Part shown: in pieces, positions 1 through 7,217 of the stretch | How positions within the stretch are numbered: the stretch's first letter is position 1 | Layout of the letters: every line of letters begins with the position of its first letter | Source of the DNA: Pseudomonadota bacterium | Lineage (GTDB): Bacteria; Pseudomonadota; Alphaproteobacteria; Rhizobiales; Hyphomicrobiaceae | Assembly (NCBI GenBank): GCA_023428365.1 | Contig: JAEYYQ010000505.1 | Coordinates: 1 to 13,124 of the forward strand | DNA: 13,124 nt | Direction: 5' to 3' | Program-made: the position numbers and the translations under genes | The notes under the pieces: model-generated | What the model saw: only the letters and a program-made list of their open reading frames with translations | What the model was told of the DNA's origin: nothing | Database searches by the model: none

Positions 1-2
1 GC

Positions 3-1691
3 GGCTTCAAGAACGTCACCGGCGTCGACCGCTCGCGCTACCTCATTCGCCTGGCGCGTAAGCGTGCGCAGAACGAGGGGCTGCAGGTGGTCTTCAAGGA
101 AGGCGACGCCCGCAACCCGCGCCTGCCGGAAGTCAGCTTCGACTGCGTTGCCATCATGGGCAATTCGTTCGGCTACTTCTCGAATAAAAAAGACGACGAG
201 AAAGTGCTGTCGACGGTCGGCAAAATCCTGCGCCCGACCGGCCAGATCGTGCTCGACATCACCGACGGCGCCTATATGGCCGAGCACTTCGACCGCCGTT
301 CCTGGGAATGGATCGACGAGCATCATTTCGTATGCCGCGAGCGCTCGATCAGCCAGGATCGTGAGCGGCTGATCAGCCGCGAGGTGATCGTCCATGACGA
401 GATGGGTGTAATCGCCGATCAGTTCTACGCCGAACGCCTGTACACTAAGGAAGGCATCACTAAGCTTTTGGAGAAGTGCGGCTTCCGCAACGTGCGCCAC
501 CATGGCCACGCCGAGGCCCAGTCCGACCGCGACCAGGATCTCGGCATGATGGCGCGCCGTATCCTTCTGACGGCGGATGCTCCGGTGCTGCCGGCGCGCA
601 AGGCGCGCGGCAAGGTGCGTCGGCGCGAGGTCACGGTTCTGCTTGGTGATCATCGTCTGCCGGACGCGGTCAAACGCAACGGTGCGTTCAATCCGGAGGA
701 CATGGAGACGATCCGCCGCCTCAAGGACGCGCTGTCCACGCTGCCGAACTATAATTTCCGGTATCTCGACAATCACGCGACGCTGGAACGCGATCTCGCA
801 GGGCTGAGAACTGACTTCGTCCTCAATCTTTGCGACGAGGGGCTGAACAACGACCCGTTCAAGGAACTGCACGTTCCTGCCATGCTCGACGCGCTTGGCA
901 TTCCCTATACGGGTGCCGGCCCGGGCGCGCTGGCCGCCTGCTACGACAAGGGGCTGGTGCGCGCTGTCGCAATGACGCTCGATGTTCCGGTGCCGCTGGA
1001 AACTTACGTGCGTCCGGGGGATCAGGGCGCAACGCTGCCGTCGGTGTTTCCGGCGTTGCTGAAGCCGAACTACGGCGACAGCTCACAGGGCATCACCAAG
1101 GACGCGGTTGTCAGCAACGAACGGGCGCTGCTCGATTACCTCGAGCGGCTGCGGGCGGAGTTCCCGCGCCGTCCGATCCTGGTTCAGGAGTACCTGACGG
1201 GGCCCGAATTCTCCGTCAGCTTGGTCGGGAACCCGGATCAGGGATTGCGCGCACTGCCATTGCTTGAGGTCGACTTCTCGGGCCTCGATCCGTCGCTGCC
1301 GCGCATCCTCGGCTACGAATCCAAGTGGGAGCCCGACAGCCCCTACTGGACACAGATCCGCTATCAGGAAGCCGTAACCCTGCCAGATCACGTGCAATCG
1401 CAGCTGATCGAACATTCGGCACGGCTGTTCGAACGTCTGGGCTGCCGTGACTACGCGCGTTTCGATTTCCGCGCCGACTCCAAGGGCGAGATCAAGCTGC
1501 TCGAAGTGAATCCCAATCCCGGCTGGTGCTGGGACGGCAAGCTCAACATCATGGCGGGCTTCCAGGGCATTCGCTACGCGGAGTTGCTCGGTCAGATCCT
1601 GGCAGCCGCCGAGGAGCGGATTGGCATTATCGCCAACTTGCAGCAAACGGCCGCCACCAATGGGGCGCATGCACCGGCAGGTGCCGCATGA
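3..1691 (+). CDS. Methyltransferase / ATP-grasp (D-Ala-D-Ala ligase-like) fusion, 5' partial
   Basis: The reading frame is open from the window edge, so the true start lies upstream. The first ~200 visible residues look like a class I SAM-dependent methyltransferase that has lost motif I to the window edge: a GVDRS strand-2 acid, then FDCVAIMGNSFGYF (post-I/motif IV region), then ILRPTGQIVLDI. After a basic linker (LPARKARGKVRRRE) the remaining ~330 residues resemble D-alanine-D-alanine ligase: GLNNDPFKELHVPAMLDALGI, then an ACYDKG segment, the ATP-grasp lysine region FPALLKPNYGDSSQGI, the hinge ILVQEYLTGPEFSVSL, and the metal-binding RFDFRADSKGEIKLLEVNPNPGW. The ligase half should join a carboxylate to an amine using ATP, and the methyltransferase half should methylate a substrate or the product; neither substrate can be read from the sequence. 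It is unlikely to be the cell-wall Ddl, which is not fused. Domain calls are firm, function is open. Confidence 0.85.
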   Translation, partial: GFKNVTGVDRSRYLIRLARKRAQNEGLQVVFKEGDARNPRLPEVSFDCVAIMGNSFGYFSNKKDDEKVLSTVGKILRPTGQIVLDITDGAYMAEHFDRRSWEWIDEHHFVCRERSISQDRERLISREVIVHDEMGVIADQFYAERLYTKEGITKLLEKCGFRNVRHHGHAEAQSDRDQDLGMMARRILLTADAPVLPARKARGKVRRREVTVLLGDHRLPDAVKRNGAFNPEDMETIRRLKDALSTLPNYNFRYLDNHATLERDLAGLRTDFVLNLCDEGLNNDPFKELHVPAMLDALGIPYTGAGPGALAACYDKGLVRAVAMTLDVPVPLETYVRPGDQGATLPSVFPALLKPNYGDSSQGITKDAVVSNERALLDYLERLRAEFPRRPILVQEYLTGPEFSVSLVGNPDQGLRALPLLEVDFSGLDPSLPRILGYESKWEPDSPYWTQIRYQEAVTLPDHVQSQLIEHSARLFERLGCRDYARFDFRADSKGEIKLLEVNPNPGWCWDGKLNIMAGFQGIRYAELLGQILAAAEERIGIIANLQQTAATNGAHAPAGAA

Positions 1692-1742
1692 GTGCCGGGG
1701 CCGCGCCGGGGTAGCACGCATTCTCAGCTTTCGGCACAATAG

Positions 1743-1765
1743 CGGCGGCGCATCCCGTGCCGCCG
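1743..1765 (+). repeat. Stem-loop abutting the tspO ribosome binding site
   Basis: CGGCGGC (1743-1749) is complementary to GCCGCCG (1759-1765), with room for a G·T and a C-G pair inside, leaving a five-base loop. The right arm ends on the first base of the GAGGAG Shine-Dalgarno sequence of the next gene (1765-1770). No T-run follows, so it is a poor intrinsic terminator. It could affect ribosome access or be chance in GC-rich DNA. Confidence 0.3.
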
Positions 1766-1775
1766 AGGAGCTGAG

Positions 1776-2228
1776 ATGAGACCGGTTGTCGGATTTGTGG
1801 TTTTTATGGCCGCCGTGATGGCGGCGGCCTCGATCGGTTCCTCGTTCCTTCCCGGCGAGTGGTATCAGGCCCTGGCCAAGCCGACATGGACCCCGCCGAA
1901 CTGGCTGTTCGCGCCGGTTTGGACAGTCCTCTACGTCATGATCGCGTTTGCCGGCTGGCTCGTCTGGCGCGCGGAAGGCGCCACCCCGGCAGTGGCGATC
2001 TGGATCGTTCAGCTTGGCCTCAATGCTGCCTGGTCGTGGGTCATGTTCGGACTCCACCACATCGGTGCCGCGCTCGGTGTCATCTCGGTGCTTTGGCTTG
2101 CGATTCTGCTCTTCATCATCACGGCGCGCCGCACCAGCGGAACGGCTGCCGCGCTGTTCGTGCCATATCTCGCATGGGTGAGTTTTGCGGCCGCACTGAA
2201 CTTCGAGATCTGGCGCCTTAATCCATAA
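1776..2228 (+). CDS. tspO: TspO/MBR family tryptophan-rich sensory protein
   Basis: A 150-residue, very hydrophobic protein with about five membrane helices, the usual length for bacterial TspO. Family landmarks are present in order: PGEWYQALAKPTWTPPNW (26-43) with the conserved W-x-P-P, then APVWTVLYVMIAFAGW (46-61), LNAAWSWVMFG (82-92), and the C-terminal PYLAWVSFAAALNFEIWRLN (130-149). TspO proteins sit in the membrane (outer membrane in Rhodobacter), bind tetrapyrroles such as protoporphyrin IX, and in alphaproteobacteria modulate tetrapyrrole-dependent or stress responses. The ATG is preceded by GAGGAG (1765-1770) with a five-base gap, which fixes the start. It begins 84 bases after the methyltransferase/ligase gene on the same strand; no functional link is evident. 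The next gene follows after 114 bases with its own strong ribosome binding site. Confidence 0.93.
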   Translation: MRPVVGFVVFMAAVMAAASIGSSFLPGEWYQALAKPTWTPPNWLFAPVWTVLYVMIAFAGWLVWRAEGATPAVAIWIVQLGLNAAWSWVMFGLHHIGAALGVISVLWLAILLFIITARRTSGTAAALFVPYLAWVSFAAALNFEIWRLNP

Positions 2229-2342
2229 GCCGCCGCAACTGTCACTCGCCGGATGACATTTGATTAACCAACCAAACGCGATCTGCCGAGTGGCAACCTA
2301 GTATGAGCGCTACACTCTTCTGGCTTCTGACAGGAGGATCCA

Positions 2343-3692
2343 ATGCTGTGCCGGGCATCTCTCGCTCTGTCGTTCCTTTGTGTGTTGCATACAGCCGCAT
2401 TCGCTCAAAAAGACACCGCGGCGCCAGCGACCGTTACCCTCTTCGAAAACGTTCGCATTTTTGACGGCAAGAGCACGACACTGAGCCGCCCTGCGAATGT
2501 CCTCGTGCGCGGAAATATCATCGAAAAGATTTCCGAAGATCCGATCCCCGTCGATCGCAGCGCTTCCACGACGATCGTCAGCGGCGGCGGCCGAACCCTG
2601 ATACCGGGCCTGATCGATGCGCATTGGCACGCCATGCTGATACGGCCCACTCCAGCCCAGTCGATCAATGGCGACGTCGGATTCAACAATATCACCGCCG
2701 GTGCCGAGGCGCACGATACGTTGATGCGCGGCTTCACGACAATCCGCGATCTCGGCGGCCCGGCTTTCGGCCTCAAGCAGGCCATCGACGAAGGCATCAT
2801 CGCGGGTCCGCGAATATTTCCATCGGGCGCGATGATTACAATCACAAGCGGTCATGGCGATTTCCGCCAATTGTCCGATTTGCCAAGGACCGTGGGTGGC
2901 CCTCTCGCCCGCATGGAGAAGGTCGGCGGCAGCATGGTCGCCGACAGCCCGGACGAGGTGCGCCTGCGTGTCAGAGAACAGCTCATGCAGGGCGCGTCAC
3001 AAATCAAGCTGACGGCGGGCGGCGGCGTTTCATCGCCCTTCAGCCCCGTCGACGTGACGACATTCACCGAAATGGAATTGCGCGCCGCCGTGGAAGCTGC
3101 GGAAAACTGGGGGACCTACGTTTGCGCGCACGCCTTCACGTCAGCTGCAATCCAGCGCTCCATCGCCGCTGGCGTCAAGTGCATCGAGCACGGCTTTCTC
3201 ATGGACGAGGCGACGGCGAAACTGATTGCGGAAAAGGGCATATGGCTCAGCCTACAGCCGCTTCCCGAGGAAATGCGGCTGGGCTTTCCGCCCGGCTCCA
3301 TTCAGCGGATCAAAGCTGATCAGGTCTGGGCGGGAATCGCAAAAACCTACGAAATGGCGAAGGCTCACAAGATCAAAATCGCTTGGGGGACCGACGTCCT
3401 ATTCTCTCAAGCATTGGCGCAGCGGCAAGGGTCGATCCTGGCGTCGCTCGCCCGCTGGTTTACGCCCGCGGAAGCCCTCATCATGGCAACTGGAACGAAT
3501 GCTGAGCTGCTTGCGCTGTCCGGTGAGCGCAATCCCTATCCCGGAAAGCTGGGAGTTATAGAACACGGCGCATTTGCAGACGTGCTGCTGGTCGACGGAA
3601 ATCCGCTGGAGAATCTCGACCTTGTTTCCGATCCCGCTAAAAACTTCGTCGTGATCATGAAGGATGGAAAAATCTTCAAGAACACTTTGTGA
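2343..3692 (+). CDS. Secreted metal-dependent amidohydrolase (imidazolonepropionase/prolidase-like)
   Basis: A 449-residue amidohydrolase-superfamily enzyme with a cleavable signal peptide (residues 1 to about 21, ending HTAAFA before QKD), so it should act in the periplasm. The full binuclear metal set is visible: H94 and H96 in the DAHWHA motif, a probable bridging lysine K222 in IKLTAGGG, H263 in CAHAF, H283 in IEHGF, and the catalytic D351 in WGTDV. The N- and C-terminal beta-sandwich is present (TLFENVRIFDGKS at 32-44; FADVLLVDGNPLENL near the end). Relatives in this group include imidazolonepropionase-like enzymes and Xaa-Pro or Xaa-Arg dipeptidases; the secreted ones often hydrolyse cyclic amides or dipeptides. 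The substrate cannot be read from the sequence. AGGAGG at 2332-2337 supports the ATG. It appears to be a single-gene unit ending at a strong stem-loop. Confidence 0.9.
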   Translation: MLCRASLALSFLCVLHTAAFAQKDTAAPATVTLFENVRIFDGKSTTLSRPANVLVRGNIIEKISEDPIPVDRSASTTIVSGGGRTLIPGLIDAHWHAMLIRPTPAQSINGDVGFNNITAGAEAHDTLMRGFTTIRDLGGPAFGLKQAIDEGIIAGPRIFPSGAMITITSGHGDFRQLSDLPRTVGGPLARMEKVGGSMVADSPDEVRLRVREQLMQGASQIKLTAGGGVSSPFSPVDVTTFTEMELRAAVEAAENWGTYVCAHAFTSAAIQRSIAAGVKCIEHGFLMDEATAKLIAEKGIWLSLQPLPEEMRLGFPPGSIQRIKADQVWAGIAKTYEMAKAHKIKIAWGTDVLFSQALAQRQGSILASLARWFTPAEALIMATGTNAELLALSGERNPYPGKLGVIEHGAFADVLLVDGNPLENLDLVSDPAKNFVVIMKDGKIFKNTL

Positions 3693-3705
3693 GAGGTTTT
3701 TTCGC

Positions 3706-3742
3706 GAACCGCGCGCCAGTTTCGATCTGGCGCGCGTTCTTT
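3706..3742 (+). terminator. Intrinsic terminator between convergent genes
   Basis: CGCGCGCCAG (3710-3719) pairs perfectly with CTGGCGCGCG (3727-3736) around a seven-base loop. Beyond a bulged C at 3709, GAA (3706-3708) pairs with TTC (3737-3739), and the sequence continues T-rich on the plus strand (TTCTTTAT). It starts 14 bases after the amidohydrolase stop and ends just before the stop of the opposing aminotransferase gene. The T-rich flank favours plus-strand termination; the stem could also block transcription from the minus side. Confidence 0.75.
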
Positions 3743-3745
3743 ATC

Positions 3746-4918
3746 TCACTTCTCAGTCAGTAGCGTTCCGATGCGTTGGATCGCGGTGCGGATGTTCTCG
3801 ATCGAATTGGCGTACGAGAACCGGATATAGCCTTCGCCGAATACGCCGAAGCTGGTGCCGGCTACGGTTGCGACACCTGCCTTTTCCAGCATCTTGTTCT
3901 GCAGTTCCTTGGCCGTCATGCCGGTGCCGGTGATGTTGGGGAAGGCGTAGAACGCGCCGCCCGGCTCAACGCAGGTGAAGCCCGGGAGCTGATTGAGCAT
4001 CGGTACGATGGCCCGGCGACGCTCGTCGAAGGCGCGCACCATCTTGTGCACCTCGTCCTGCGGACCTTCCAGCGCCGCGATGCCGGCAAACTGGGTCGGC
4101 GCGTTGACGGACGAATGGCAGTTCACGTTCAGCCGCCCGACCGTCTCCACCAGCGCATCCGGCCAGATGCTGAAGCCGAGACGCCAGCCGGTCATGGCGT
4201 AGGTTTTCGACCAGCCATCGAGAATGATGAGACGATCGCGGATTTCCGGGAAGCGCAGGAAGCTGACGTGCTCGCGGCCGTCATAGAGCATCTGGCTGTA
4301 GATCTCGTCCGACATCACGGCAACGTTGGGATGCTTTTCGAGCCCCTTCACCAGCTTGATAATCTCCGCCTCGGGCACCGCGCCGCCGGTCGGATTGCCA
4401 GGGCTGTTGATGATAATGAGGCTGGTCTTCGGCGTGATCTGAGCCAGGACTTCGTCGGCACTGAAGGCGAAGCCGTTCTCTTCCTTGAGCGCGATCGGCA
4501 CCGCCTTGGCGCCGGTGTACTGGATCATCGAACGATAGATCGGGAAGCCCGGGTCCGGATACATGATCTCGGTCTCCGGCGTGCCGAACATCATGATCGC
4601 GAAGAACATGGTCGGCTTGCCGCCTGGCATGATGACGACGTTGTTGGGCGATACCTCGACGCCGTGACGGCGTTTCAAATCGGCCGATACCGCCTCGCGC
4701 AACGGCAGAATGCCCTGCGCCGGGGTGTAGCCGTGATGACCGTCGCGCAATGCCTTAACGGCGGCTTCGACAATATGCTGCGGCGTTTGAAAATCCGGCT
4801 GGCCGATACCGAGGTTGATGATGTCGTGACCCTGGCGCTGCAAATCGGCGGCACGGGCCAGAACCTCAAATGCCGTTTCAGTTCCCAAGCGGCCGAGATT
4901 TTCCGCAAGCTGCAGCAT
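3746..4918 (-). CDS. PLP-dependent class I/II aminotransferase
   Basis: A 390-residue fold-type I aminotransferase of usual length. Visible landmarks are INLGIGQPDF (34-43), GYTPAQGILPLREA (63-76), NSPGNPTGG (171-179) with the asparagine that contacts PLP, SDEIYSQMLYDG (203-214) with the Asp that pairs with the pyridine nitrogen, and GWSKTYAMTGWRLGF (235-249), where K238 forms the Schiff base. R246 is in the family's SKxxxxxGWR context. The protein belongs with aspartate/aromatic/methionine aminotransferases (AspC/PatA-like subgroup) in the cytoplasm; the amino donor and keto acid cannot be assigned with confidence. AAGGGG on the minus strand (4926-4931) sits seven bases from the ATG. It lies 94 bases downstream of the proline-rich membrane protein gene on the same strand and is probably independent of it functionally. 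Confidence 0.92.
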   Translation of the reverse strand: MLQLAENLGRLGTETAFEVLARAADLQRQGHDIINLGIGQPDFQTPQHIVEAAVKALRDGHHGYTPAQGILPLREAVSADLKRRHGVEVSPNNVVIMPGGKPTMFFAIMMFGTPETEIMYPDPGFPIYRSMIQYTGAKAVPIALKEENGFAFSADEVLAQITPKTSLIIINSPGNPTGGAVPEAEIIKLVKGLEKHPNVAVMSDEIYSQMLYDGREHVSFLRFPEIRDRLIILDGWSKTYAMTGWRLGFSIWPDALVETVGRLNVNCHSSVNAPTQFAGIAALEGPQDEVHKMVRAFDERRRAIVPMLNQLPGFTCVEPGGAFYAFPNITGTGMTAKELQNKMLEKAGVATVAGTSFGVFGEGYIRFSYANSIENIRTAIQRIGTLLTEK

Positions 4919-5012
4919 AGCGCGTCCCCTTCGAAGTCATTGTTCAGCGGCCGCACTTTTGCACCACAGAGCCCCAAAACGGAAGGGGCGTGATGCTCTT
5001 CATCGGCTTTTG

Positions 5013-5507
5013 CTAGGTTGAGCTGATCAGAACGGCGTACAGAGCGACGCCCAAGGCGATTGCAATCGACAGCCCCATCAGGAACCCGCGCCGCCTCCGA
5101 GGCTTTGGAGCGACGGGGCGGATCACCAGGCTTGGCAGCGGCGGAGGTGCCCCCTCGAGCCGCATTAAGGCTCCTGATGCCTGAGCCGGCACGACGGCTG
5201 TGCGGCGCTCACTGACAACCAGTGCCGTCGAGGACGAGGGCAGCGGTGGCGGGGTAGATGGCAAGGGGGGTGGAACCGCGGAATTAGGCTCTGCGGACAG
5301 CGCCTCATTCGCCTGCTGGCTCGGCTCCGGAGCATTTACGGCCGGCTGATGCGGTTCATCGAGAGGCACCGCATCGCGGGTCAGGGGCGCCAATTCTGCC
5401 AGTCGGACCGCGAGACGCTGACGCTCTTGAACAGAAGACAGCGCGTCCGCGTCCAAACGGGCGCGAATTGCGGCAGCTTCCGTCAATTTCGTAACCTGCT
5501 TCGGCAA
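5013..5507 (-). CDS. Proline-rich protein with C-terminal membrane anchor, unknown function
   Basis: I do not recognise this 164-residue protein. It has a charged, probably helical N-terminus (residues 1-45, rich in Ala, Arg and Glu), a disordered middle with three PPPLPS motifs (79-84, 86-91, 121-126), a basic cluster KPRRRR (135-140), and one membrane helix (about 141-161) that ends three residues before the C-terminus. This is the layout of a tail-anchored protein with its bulk in the cytoplasm. The start is TTG (CAA at 5505-5507 on the plus strand), with a GGAG eight bases upstream; no ATG is available before the middle of the protein. It follows the coiled-coil membrane protein gene by 106 bases on the same strand, so the two may be cotranscribed. 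Codon use is like its neighbours. The reading frame is probably real because the membrane anchor and proline motifs form a coherent protein. Confidence 0.65.
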   Translation of the reverse strand: MPKQVTKLTEAAAIRARLDADALSSVQERQRLAVRLAELAPLTRDAVPLDEPHQPAVNAPEPSQQANEALSAEPNSAVPPPLPSTPPPLPSSSTALVVSERRTAVVPAQASGALMRLEGAPPPLPSLVIRPVAPKPRRRRGFLMGLSIAIALGVALYAVLISST

Positions 5508-5613
5508 GCGGCGACTCCGAACTCTCGCCCTAGCACTGCGCCAATTTTACACCCAGCGTACGATGACCGATATTTACGGCGACACAGTAGCGCCTAGTGC
5601 GGCCCCGAGAACA

Positions 5614-7083
5614 TCATGACTTGCTCAATCCCGCCAGTCGATCCAGCAGACGTGGTTTCTGCGGGACATCGGCGTCGGGGCGGGCCACCACGGCAGTCGC
5701 AACCGCCACGTCCTCCGCCGCCGCAACATTCGCGCTGCCATTGGTGGCCGATGCCGTCTTGTCTCTCGCAGCGCCGTTGAGCGCCGAAGATGTGGGTTCC
5801 GTCATCGCCTCGGCTGCGGATGCGACGTGCTCGCCGATGCGCCGGGATACTGTCTTGATTGAGCTGGCGAGAGCCGGTTTGGCCTCACCAATGCGCTCGG
5901 CCACGCTCCGCTTCGGCGGAGGCGCTTGCCGCGGCTGGGTATGCGAGCCGGCCCCAAGCCGACGCATCTCTTCCACGAACTGCGCACCCTGCAACGCCGC
6001 ACGTTCATTCGTGGCGGCCAGTTCGGCGCGCAGCTTTTGGATCGTTTCCGCCTGGCTATCGACTTCCGACTGCAATGCGCCAAGGCGCGCCTTCATGGCA
6101 ATCTTGCTGTCCTTGAGCCCATTGCCTCCGGTTTCGCCCTCTTGATAGGCGGCCAACGAGGCTTCGAGCTTGCGGATGGTCGCGTCCTTGTCACCCAGGG
6201 TCGCCGTCAGCGTTTTGATCTGCGCTTCAAGCTCACCGGGCATCCCACCATTGGCTGCCTGCTCGCTCGCCGATCGCAGCGCCAGTTCTGCCTCGCTCAA
6301 ATCGCGGCGCACCCGATCGAGTTCAGCTTCGGCAGCCCGTGAACGATCGACGCCGTTGGTGCGTGTCGCGCTGTCACTTCCAGCCGCTGGCTCCGAGACA
6401 AGAACCTGGAGCTTGTTGATCAAATTCTCCTGATCGCGGGTCCGCGCGCGCAAGGCTTCGAGTTCGGAGCGCAGCGCAAGCTCGCCATCGAACTGCGTAT
6501 CCCTGAGAGTGCCGCGATTGCGCGTCGCCCGGGTGCTGACCACCGAATTCAGGCGCTCGATCTCAGACCGCTGCTGGGCGTTGATCTGCATCACTTCATC
6601 GAGCGCACGGACGGTCTTGCCGGTTTCAGCCGACACGCTCGCCAACTCGCGGTCGCGCTGCTCCAACAAAGCCCGGGAATCGGCAAGACGCTGCTCGACC
6701 GACGGGAGGCGATCCATCACCGTCTGCTCAAGAACACGCCGCGCGTTGACGTTTTGCTCCAGATCGGTCCGCAGTTGCAGCAGTTCGGCATCGAGGCTGC
6801 TGATGTTGGCATCGCGCCGGCTGACCTCGACCTGCTGGCGGGCAGCAGCCAGTCGTGCCTTCTCCAGCGTGCTCTCCAGATTATGGATGCGAACGGCGTA
6901 CTCAGCCCTCAACCGGTCCTTATCGGCGCGGATTTCAGCTTCGCTCACAGGCATGGTGCGACTGATATGCCGGCGCGTCAGCCGCACGGCACGCGCCCAG
7001 TAGGCCGGCGCAAGCGCCAGCGCCAGCAGCGTCGCCAGCAAAAAGCCCAGCGCCACGAGCATGACAGTATGGATCGTGATCAC
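5614..7083 (-). CDS. Membrane-anchored coiled-coil protein, unknown function
   Basis: A 489-residue protein of unassigned function. Residues about 5-27 form one N-terminal membrane helix (HTVMLVALGFLLATLLALAL), followed by a basic stop-transfer stretch (WARAVRLTRRH), so the bulk is probably cytoplasmic. About residues 47-370 are rich in Glu, Arg, Leu and Ala in heptad-like order, typical of long coiled coils, for example IHNLESTLEKARLAAARQQ and LDEVMQINAQQRSEIERLN. The last ~110 residues are Ala-, Pro- and charge-rich and look disordered. The start is GTG at 7081-7083; an in-frame ATG seven codons later would shorten the region before the helix. It lies between eipA-like and the proline-rich tail-anchored gene. 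Possible roles are envelope scaffolding or positioning of membrane complexes, by analogy only. SMC- or TolA-like annotations in databases would reflect coiled-coil similarity rather than true homology. Confidence 0.75.
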   Translation of the reverse strand: MITIHTVMLVALGFLLATLLALALAPAYWARAVRLTRRHISRTMPVSEAEIRADKDRLRAEYAVRIHNLESTLEKARLAAARQQVEVSRRDANISSLDAELLQLRTDLEQNVNARRVLEQTVMDRLPSVEQRLADSRALLEQRDRELASVSAETGKTVRALDEVMQINAQQRSEIERLNSVVSTRATRNRGTLRDTQFDGELALRSELEALRARTRDQENLINKLQVLVSEPAAGSDSATRTNGVDRSRAAEAELDRVRRDLSEAELALRSASEQAANGGMPGELEAQIKTLTATLGDKDATIRKLEASLAAYQEGETGGNGLKDSKIAMKARLGALQSEVDSQAETIQKLRAELAATNERAALQGAQFVEEMRRLGAGSHTQPRQAPPPKRSVAERIGEAKPALASSIKTVSRRIGEHVASAAEAMTEPTSSALNGAARDKTASATNGSANVAAAEDVAVATAVVARPDADVPQKPRLLDRLAGLSKS

Positions 7084-7179
7084 TTGGGCATTCCCGAGCG
7101 CAATCCTTACGATAACAAACCGGACCCATCAGCGCTGCGGACCAGCATTCGCCCTACCACAACGCAAATTCCCGGCATA

Positions 7180-7213
7180 GCGATCCGCTTCCCGCCGTCG
7201 CAGGAAAGATCGC
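7180..7213 (-). terminator. Possible weak terminator after the eipA-like gene
   Basis: An imperfect hairpin starts four bases past the eipA-like stop on the minus strand. The outer arms GCGAT (7180-7184) and ATCGC (7209-7213) pair, and CTTCC (7188-7192) pairs with GGAAG/GGAAAG (7203-7208) inside. There is no T-run after it on the minus strand, so factor-independent termination is doubtful. Confidence 0.25.
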
Positions 7214-7217
7214 CCGC

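Noticed and set aside
1083..2060. 325-codon minus-strand open frame across the ligase 3' end and tspO
   Set aside because: It overlaps two clearly coding plus-strand genes, and the translation is low-complexity and unlike any protein I recognise.
3776..4993. 405-codon open frame on the plus strand opposite the aminotransferase gene
   Set aside because: It lies wholly antisense to a gene with complete aminotransferase motifs. High third-position G+C removes stops on the complementary frame; the predicted product has no recognisable domain.
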